In this document: positions 56,238 to 64,000 of the stretch, piece by piece
How the letters are laid out: the number at the start of each line of letters is the position of its first letter
Numbering within the stretch: position 1 is the first letter of the stretch
Source: Zeus faber
Taxonomy: Eukaryota; Chordata; Actinopteri; Zeiformes; Zeidae
Direction: 5' to 3'
DNA length: 64,000 bases
Assembly: GCA_960531495.1 (NCBI GenBank)
Contig: OY482846.1
Span: 13,647,986-13,711,985, forward strand
The notes under the pieces: model-generated
Told to the model about the DNA's origin: nothing
What the model saw: the letters and a program-made list of their open reading frames with translations, nothing else
Database searches by the model: none
Made by a program: the position numbers and the translations under genes

Positions 56238-59200
56238 ATGGAGTTGCAGCTGCCCCCTCACGATGGAGACGTCCTCTCTGTGGTGGACATGCACACGGGT
56301 GGGGAGCCGCTCCGGGTTGTCCTCAGCGGCCACCCTGCGGTGCTCGGCGACACTGTGCTCGCCAAGCGGCGCTACGTCAGGGAGCACCTGGACCAGCTGA
56401 GGACGGCGCTGATGTTCGAGCCCCGCGGCCACTACGACATGTACGGGGCGCTGGTGGTGCAGAGCGAGCTCCCGGAGGCCGACCTGGGCGTGCTGTTCAT
56501 GCACAACGAGGGCTACAGCACCATGTGCGGACATGCCGTCATCGCTCTGGGACGCTTCGCTGTGGACTACGGGTTGGTGACGGAGCCACGGGCCCCAGAG
56601 ACCCAGGTCAACATCCACTGTCCCTGCGGCCTCGTCAAGGCCTTCGTGGAGTACTGCGATGGAAAGACCGGGGCCGTCAGGTTCCACAGTGTGCCGGCAT
56701 TCGCATTTGCCACTGGTATGGTCCATTATTTTTCATTGACAATTTAGGCTAGAACTAACTTACTTAAAGTGGTAATCCATAAAATCATCTGTGCTGGGTG
56801 GGTTACACTACAAGTTGCAGTTCCATTCAAAAAGGGGGATGGTGGCTCAGGCGGTAGAGCTGGTGGTCTAGTGATCTAAAGGTTGCTGGTTCGATCCCAG
56901 GCTCCTCCTGCTAGCATGCTGTAGTGTCCTTGAGCAAGACACTTAACCCCTGATTGCTCCTGATGGCTGCGTCCGTCGGTGTTTGAACAATTGTAAGTCG
57001 CTTTGGATAAAAGCGTCTGCTAAATGTAATGTAATGTAATGTAATGTAAAAAGGCAATGTTTTTGTCTCAACATCAGTGTTTTTCCCTCATTCTTTGTTG
57101 TGTAAGTTCACCAATATACAATCACTGTACACCTACTTATTCATGCAATTATCTAGTCAGCCAATCGTGTGGCAGCAGTGCAATGCATAAAATCACGCAG
57201 CTACGGGCCAGCAGCTTCAGTTAATGTTCACATCAACCATCAGAATGTGGAAAAAATGTGATCTCAGTGTTTTCGAACGTGGCATGGTTGTTGGTGCCAG
57301 ACAGGCTGGTTTGAGTATTTCTGTAACTGCTGATCTCCTGGGCTTTGCACGTACAACAGTCTAAGAGTTTACTTAGAATAGTGCGAAAAAAACCAAAAAA
57401 ACATCCAGTGAGCGGCAGTTCCGCGGACAAAAAAGCCTTGTTGATGAGAGGGGTCAATGGGAATGGCCAGACTGGTTCAAGCTGACTGAAAGGCTCTGGT
57501 AACTCAGATAACCACTCTGTACCATTGTGGTGAGAAGAAAAACATCTCAGAATGCACAACACGTGGAACGTTGAGGTGGATGGGCTACGACAGCCGAAGA
57601 CCACATTGGGTTCCACCTCTGTCAGCCAAGAACAGAAAACAGAGGCTGCAGTGGACACAGGCTCACTAAAACTGGACAGTTGAAGACTGGAAAAAATGTA
57701 GCCTGGTCCGATGCATCCTGATTTCTGATGAGGCACACAGATGGTAGGGTCAGAATTTGGCGCCAAAAGCATAAATCCATAGACCCAACCTGCCTTGTGT
57801 CAACAGTCCAGGCTGGTGGAAGTGTAATAGCGTGCAGAATTTTGTCTTGGCATACTTGGCCTGTTAATAACAAACAGTCATCTCTTGAATGCCACGGTCT
57901 ATTTGAGTATTGTTGCTGACCATGTGCATCCCTTCATGGCCACAGTCTTCTAATGGCTACCTCCAGCATGATAATGCTCCGTGTCACAAAGCAAATGTCG
58001 TCTCAAACTGACTTCATGAACATGACAATGAGTTCAATGTTCTTCAGTGGTCTTCCCAATCACCGGATCTGAATCCAATAGAACACCTTTGGGACGTGAT
58101 AGAAGAGGAGATTCGCAGCATGAATGTGCAGCTGACAAATCTGCAGGAATTGCGTGATGCAATCATGTCAACATGGACCACAATCTCAAAGGAATGTTTC
58201 CAACATCTTGTGGAATCCATGCCAAGAAAAATTTTGGCTGTTCTGAGGGCAAATGGAGGCCCTACTCAGTATAAGCATTGTGTTCCTAAGAAATGTCTCA
58301 GTGAGTGTATATACAGTTTACTGACCACCACTCACTACGCTGCTTTATCAAATTCACCACTGCTGCCTTTTACTTCTTGCAAGTGCCCGATCTTTGCATT
58401 TTTGCCAGAAAAGGCGGACTCCACCACCAGGAATGGAAACATCACATACAGTAGAGGGGCGCATATGTAACATCAAATACATTGACCGGCTGTTTCTTAT
58501 AAAGTACCTTCTAAATAAAGTATCAAATATGGGATTTTTAAACAAAAGAATCTTACAGATTACCACTTTTAAGTGCATGTCTTTAACAATTATGCACCAA
58601 GGATTTAAATCATGAATTTTTGTCAGATGTTACTGTGACAGTGGAGGGTTTCGGTGATGTGGTGGTGGATATAAGCTACGGAGGAGCGTTCTACGCTTTT
58701 GTCAGCGCCCAGAGGTTCGGTCTTGATGTGTCCACATCCAGGACCCGGGATCTGGTGGATGCTGCCACTGCAGTGACCAACGCTGTCAAAGCTAAGGTGA
58801 GAGACCCTATTCAGCACAACTGACAACTTTTATGTCGGTGAACTTGGCTGCAGGTTGATCTGGACTTTTTTATTGCTTCACTACAATTTAGGAAACAAGA
58901 ATTACTTTATATTTAGACACAGTTTGTAGATGCACTTTATATACTTTCAATATTTTGGTGTGTTTATGAGCGGAAATTCAGTTATACATTAACCATGCAA
59001 GACTACTTAAGCACAGGTTCTTGCTTTAAAATACCTGAGACATTATTAGTACGTTATTGTCACGTGACAAAATGTTGACCTTTGGCTGCTTGATTTCACT
59101 TTAAACCTGGCACATCTAAACGTTATGACCATCTCTGCAACAGTTTCCATGTTCAGAAATGGAGGCAGAATTTGGAGTCACAATGTTTTTCAACTTTTCA

Positions 59201-60545
59201 ATTTGTTGTCCTACTATATAGGTAAAGCTCCACCACCCAACCAGTGAGGATTTTGCCTTCCTCTACGGCACCATCCTCACTGATGGAAAAGATGAATACA
59301 CCTCTGATTCCACCGCCAACCTGTGTGTGTTTGCAGAAGCTCAGGTGTTTAGAAATTCATAGACTAAACTTGTTTGAAAGAAATGTTACCATATATTAAA
59401 GTTCACCAAAGAATCGTACTTCTAACACAAGGCTTTACACTATTTCTCTGCGTAGTCTACTGGAAATGGTTTTACACCATTGAAGCGTAGTTGTTTATTA
59501 TTAAAATATGAAAATGTAACTTTTTTCTCAAAAAAGCGGTAACATAACAAAGCTATAGTTGTTTTTGTCCTTGTTAGCCCGCAAAAGATTAGGTCCGTCA
59601 TCTAAATCTGCAACAAAAGGAATATTTTCTGGTTTAACTGGACACCAGCCCTAACAAAGACTGGGTGTTGTATTTCTGTGATCCTTTCAAATTTGTTATC
59701 TTCAAAAAATAATTCATTAATAATTCACTTTTCCATCTTCATTTGAGGCCCTCGAATGAAGAGTAAGAGAATCTTCATTACAGTAACAACATAGAATGTA
59801 CAGTAATGGTCTCCATGATGCAGGTGGACCGCAGCCCCACAGGCTCTGGTGTGACGGCTCGTGTGGCTCTCCAGCACCACAAAGGTCTCATCGGCCTGAA
59901 CCAGACCAGGAGCTTCCAGAGCGGAGCCACAGGGTCCCTGTTCACAGGAAAAGCCATACAGGTGCCATTATAGACTCTTGACAGTTTACAAAAAACACAT
60001 GAGCCATCTGAGTTCGCAAGATGAGCCAGATAGATAAGGTGAACGAGGTTGGAAAAAGGCAACGAGAACAAATATGCTGATAAGACGGCAGCGGTTGAAA
60101 GGCCTCCGGGTTGAAGGTCCTGCTCCAAACCTGTCATTAACCAAAGGTCAGTCTCTGAGGGAGGGACAGGACAGTAACTGCTATGAGACTGCAAACCGCT
60201 TCATGCTCTCTTTAATGAAGATAAAATATGATTTGAGACTCTTGGATCATTAATTTTCCTCAGACTGGAAGCTGAGAACTTGAATCCATCTTCCTTTTTA
60301 AAGATTGAAGTGAATCATACTTAGATTGGGTGGCAGTTTTAATGACTTTGAAATTGCTTCCATAGTGTAATTAACATAATCTCATCATGTCTCATCACTT
60401 GTTTTATTTTCCCGTTCAGGAGACCAGATGTGGGGATTTCAAAGCCGTGGTGGTGGAGGTTGCCGGCAGAGCGTTCTACACCGGGGCGTCTCGCTTCGTG
60501 CAGGAGAAGGACGACCAGCTCACACACGGGTTTCTTCTTAAATGA
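56238..60545 (+). CDS. l3hypdh: Trans-L-3-hydroxyproline dehydratase, complete, 5 coding exons
   Basis: Cytosolic proline-racemase-family enzyme that dehydrates trans-3-hydroxy-L-proline to delta-1-pyrroline-2-carboxylate. Coding exons: 56238-56715, 58627-58796, 59222-59344, 59824-59961, 60420-60545; phases agree, giving 344 aa (human 354). The protein opens MELQLPPHDGDVLSVVDMHT followed by GGEP. The first catalytic cysteine is in STMCGHA (Cys97). At the second racemase cysteine position the motif is RSPTGSG (Thr263), the Cys-to-Thr change that distinguishes the dehydratase from proline racemase and hydroxyproline epimerase. It ends GFLLK, as in the human protein. The start codon is the first codon after a splice acceptor; shorter or longer starts are not supported. 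Intron 2 contains a SINE and a Tc1-like relic. Confidence 0.96.
56834..57048 (+). mobile_element. tRNA-derived SINE in l3hypdh intron 2
   Basis: The head resembles a tRNA with box A (TGGCTCAGGCGG) and a canonical box B (GGTTCGATCCC). The body has CCTTGAGCAAGACACTTAAC, and the 3' tail GCTTTGGATAAAAGCGTCTG plus CTAAATG is the LINE-derived tail shared by many fish SINEs. It ends in an (ATGTA)n-type repeat. Not a functional tRNA gene. Confidence 0.9.
57100..58330 (+). mobile_element. Tc1-like transposon relic with broken transposase
   Basis: The plus strand, read across several frameshifts and stops, gives GVVGARQAG-type N-terminal sequence, then VEDWKK, ISDEAHR, HDNAPCHKANVV, QSPDLNPIEHLWDVIEEE and ESMPRKILAVLRANGG. 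This order is that of a Tc1/mariner DDE transposase. I count 36 residues between the second D and the E if the internal stop is read through. The longest intact piece is 58096-58470. Exact ends and inverted repeats were not resolved. Confidence 0.85.
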
Positions 60546-62856
60546 CCAATTACTCGTATGTTATGACTTGGTTTATGCCTAAATGAAATCAAGTGTTTTG
60601 GATATAATGGTTTATATATATACGCACATAATTTATCAAAGAATGGCAGATTACAAGCCATGAAGTTAGAACAACTTTTCAAAATATATCCAGTTTAGCA
60701 CTTGCTTGATTCATCCATGGAAGTGGTGATCAATGGCGATCAATTCTTCAGTGCATCACAACACTGTAAACGACTTTGGTTTAGCATTACTGCAGCTATT
60801 TGTCTTTATAACTCGCTAGGCATCAACAAGAAACTTAACCCAGCTTTCATTTAAACCAATCAATGGTGATAATGGCTATATTATAAAAGATGCAGGGAAT
60901 AATGAACCAAGTTCCAAACATTTTTTTTCTTTAATGAAAGTCCTGCTACAACGTGCAAGAGACATCAAACCCAATTGGCAACAAAAATACAGCAATGTCT
61001 AGGTGCTTTAATTATCCTGTTTTATGACCGATCCTGTGATCGGAAATAATTCTCGGTAAATTAGTGTTGTAGAACCGGTCAGCAAACTTTCATGGTGCTT
61101 TATGGATTGTTTTTTTGGAACATGGACCTGTTTGGTCATTGCATTTTTAAGGAATTTGGCAACATTCGGAATATACGCCATTGAGGACCCCGCCACAGTT
61201 TGAAATCAAGTATGTGCAACAAATATGTGAAACAATGTTTTTTGTGCATCTGGAAATATGCAGTTAAAACAGATTCAGGATATAAAGTGTATATCTTGAC
61301 TTGCTGTATTTTAGTTTTACAAGCCCAGTGCTACAACCACTAGATGGCACTAAAAGCGAGGTTTACAGAACTCCCTTCAGCAGGGAAGCATGCCGCACAA
61401 GACCTAAGAAACAGAGCAGAAAAACAATGCTGAAGCAAATGGTACAAAAGGAAAGAAATAAAATGATAAATAAAATGTAACTGAAAATGTCAGTTTCATC
61501 TTAGTGCACTTAACAACAGTAATAATAAAAAAGCCCAAACGGTTATCTCCCATTTATTATCCTCAGAGCTTTGTACAATGGAAGGCTGTATTTAAATTAT
61601 AAAAACCCAATGGTGGCGTCTGACACGGGGTGGGTTGACACGGTGGAAAAAATAAAAATCAACAATCAACAAAACAGTCTCTCACGGATGATCTCTCTTT
61701 GCTCCTCTAACAATGAGAAACCATCAGATGTGTGTATACCTAGGTCTTAGGATCATGGCTTTTTTTTTTTTTATTCTCCACAGTGTAAATCCAGAAAATA
61801 TAGTGATAACATAATGATAACAACTTAAAAGCAGGGCACTCCCGTGGAAGGCGGAAGAGCTGGTGTATTGCATCGACCTGGGTATAGTTTAAATGACATT
61901 TCGCATAGTACTTATGAATGTTTGTCTGCATGTGTGACAGGCACGTGACCTTATATAAAGTTATACGTATAATCTATGACGTAAGTGTCCACACTTGTTG
62001 AGGGATTGCAGATTAGGCCCAGGCCTCGAGAGTACCCATAATACAATTAATATCAACAGAGTTAAGGCCAGCTCTTAACAGAAAGTCTGTAAAACGTACA
62101 GTGATCAGATACATAAATGCTCATTTCAAGCAATGTAGAATAGAAAAGGGCGGGGCGGGGGCGCCGTCTGAGTTCACTTGCAATTCAAACCGCTTTGATC
62201 CCACAATGCATCAGTCCTGTGATGGTTTGGATTGCGAGGAAGGAAAAAAACCAAAGACGAGTCTCTCCAGGTCGCATGAAATAATCCCTGTTTCCATCTG
62301 TGGAATCATCACGTACAAAATGCGCTCGTCGTGGAATTTTCTCATGTTCAGACCATAGAAGTGTCCGTTTAGCTGCACATTGGATGGTGTGCAGGGATAC
62401 CGTCATATAAAAACATCACATGCTGGTTCCTATCAAATAACTGCAGGGACTTACAAGACCTGGAAGAGAACTCACTCTGGAAGGGTAAAGGGTGAACTCT
62501 CACCCCAAAGGAACAACATTCTGCCCTTCCACAAGTATTTCATTCATCCCTTCAGTCGGCAGCTGTGAACAAGTTTAACCATCCATCCTCTCGCAGCAAG
62601 AATCATCCTATTTGGTCAGAACGTCTTTTGGCTTCTGCTCCTTTTTTGATATCGAAAAAACAAACAAAACTCACGAGTCGAAGAGCCTGAAAACCTGTTT
62701 CCAGCAGCTGTGGAGCTTGATGGAAAGGCCGTGGTTTTTGATCCAAGCTGCTCTGGGATGAGACGAAGAAGAAGGTTCTGGAATGTGCGCATCACTCTGA
62801 ATGAGGGGGGATGAGAGTGTCTCGCGATGGGATGGGAGTCTACTGCTCAGCGCCAC
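60546..62856. other. Convergent 3' interval between l3hypdh and daam1
   Basis: No supported coding exon. It should contain both 3' UTRs. TTTATT at 61769-61774 (AATAAA on the minus strand) is one possible daam1 poly(A) signal. The remainder is AT-rich unique sequence. Confidence 0.55.
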
Positions 62857-63624
62857 CTAGAAGTTGAGCTTGGTGACCGGACGCTCTCTGCCCGACTCCG
62901 TGGTCTGGCTGTTGATGCGCTTGCGGTTGCGTTTCATCTTGGAGAGATCCTTATCGAAGACCTCGCCCGACCGCAGCGCAGACACCAAGTCGTCGAACTC
63001 GCCACCGTCATCGTCCTCGCCGTTGGCCTTGGCTTTACGCGCCTTACGCTCCTTCTCCCGCTGCTCCTTCAGCTGTGCAACACAGAGCCAGAGGGATACA
63101 ATTATAATGTCAACCATGGTACAAATTTACATGAAACATTGATGTAACTGTTTATCTTGGTCAATGTACTACATTTAGGGACACAAATAAGAGCTTTACA
63201 ATGATGACATCACACCTATATATGAAGCTATTTACAAAAAAAGGCCGCAAATCAGCTGTAGTCAAACATTGGAACCAATGTCACGGACACCTTTAAGCAC
63301 CTTAAATTGGCTTAATGAAAAATCCCCAGGACAGAAGAGCAATAAATTGGAATTGAATGGGGAAGCAAGCACCACATGCATCGGGGGTGTGACCACAGTC
63401 TGTCGATCTCATCAGTCTGGATAGCGTATAGAGATCGTAGGCGGAGCATGTACCTGAGCTTCCATCCTGGCCCGGCGCTCCTCCTCCTCCTTCCGTTTCC
63501 GCATGTTCTCGTTCTCCTGCTGCGCCTCGGCGAACGACTGCAGGAACTGGTCGAAGATGCCAAAGAACTCATCCGGCTGCATCTTGCTGACTTCTTCGCC
63601 AAAGTGCTTTACTGCCCTCGTGAA
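62857..63624 (-). CDS. daam1: DAAM1 formin, C-terminal two coding exons (partial at right edge)
   Basis: Dishevelled-associated activator of morphogenesis 1, a formin that nucleates actin downstream of Wnt/PCP and Rho. Penultimate exon 63624-63454 (57 codons) encodes [20 protein letters not shown], the end of the FH2 domain, then a charged coil ([20 protein letters not shown]). Last exon 63072-62857 (72 codons with stop) encodes [10 protein letters not shown], the autoregulatory DAD with [18 protein letters not shown] followed by a basic patch KMKRNRKR, and the terminus [10 protein letters not shown]. The terminus and DAD match DAAM1 better than DAAM2, which ends RLNY as I recall. Upstream exons lie beyond 64000. 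I see no further exon in 63625-64000. Whether this is the a or b teleost copy cannot be told. Confidence 0.92.
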
Positions 63625-64000
63625 CTGTGGGCCCACGGAAGGGGTTGGAGGGTTGGGTGGAGGGGTAAAGAATTAGATGAACAGCGGTGGACAGAAGAGC
63701 CATGTTTAACTCAGCCCTTTGACGGGTTTACAGGGCACTCATTAGGTCCCCAACTCTTTGAAACCAGAGTGGGATCCTGGCGTTGCTGCTCTGAGGCTCT
63801 TGTTAACCTACAGCCGAGGCCACAGACTGGAGCCAGAGCCAAAATTAAGGCCGTGTGTTTGTTCGTTATGAGGCGAAACAGACTCAAGAGGAGGGCGGCC
63901 GGATGCAATACCATGCTGGGATCATACCCCATCAGAATTGTGCCCGTCAGGGCAGACTCAGCGTGAGATGCAATCTTAATTAAATTTTGTAAAAAAATAT

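Noticed and set aside
56049-56726. 225-codon minus-strand open frame
   Set aside because: Shadow of l3hypdh coding exon 56238-56715 on the opposite strand, whose product is clearly recognised; GC-rich coding DNA leaves the antisense open.
56834-56905. tRNA gene
   Set aside because: Box A and box B are present, but the sequence continues into a SINE body and LINE-type tail; it is a tRNA-derived SINE head.

Overview
The window is vertebrate nuclear DNA, most likely from a teleost fish, probably a percomorph with a compact genome. The evidence is intron-split orthologues of vertebrate genes, many short introns, long (CA)n and (AT)n microsatellites, Tc1-like transposons, a tRNA-derived SINE, and hAT and pogo-like MITEs. 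No bacterial operons, CRISPR arrays or functional RNA genes were seen.

Six protein genes are supported by exon-by-exon reading, with reading phase checked across every junction. From left to right they are: vsx2 (+, 4712-9875, retinal homeobox factor); abcd4 (-, 28217-15848, lysosomal cobalamin ABC transporter, 19 coding exons); sgpp1 (-, 34649-30943, sphingosine-1-phosphate phosphatase); kcnh5 (+, 36617-50983, EAG2 potassium channel, 12 coding exons); l3hypdh (+, 56238-60545, trans-L-3-hydroxyproline dehydratase); and the last two coding exons of daam1 (-, 63624-62857, formin that runs off the right edge). vsx2/abcd4 are convergent, sgpp1/kcnh5 are divergent from a 2 kb interval, and l3hypdh/daam1 are convergent. 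From memory, the human orthologues all lie on 14q23-q24 but are spread over more than 10 Mb, so this is a collapsed version of a conserved linkage group. The genes are not functionally related to one another.

Between and inside the genes are mobile-element remnants: a broken Tc1-like element with 33-bp inverted repeats (abcd4 intron 7), a second Tc1-like relic and a SINE (l3hypdh intron 2), two copies of one pogo-like MITE (abcd4 introns 5 and 11), two hAT-type MITEs, a LINE reverse-transcriptase fragment, and a 28S rRNA fragment (kcnh5 intron 10). A 1.08 kb minisatellite with about 16 copies lies between kcnh5 and l3hypdh. The flanks and introns of vsx2 hold clusters of homeodomain-type motifs that are plausible enhancers.

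The most interesting observation is a well-formed, in-frame 90-nt exon in kcnh5 that would add 30 residues, including an N-glycosylation sequon, to the extracellular S3-S4 loop. This is where the paralogue KCNH1 carries its known splice insert. Also notable are an abcd4 intron whose 5' splice site is the first GT of a ~107-nt GT repeat, and substitutions at family motif positions in sgpp1 (D to E) and kcnh5 (FGD to FGG).
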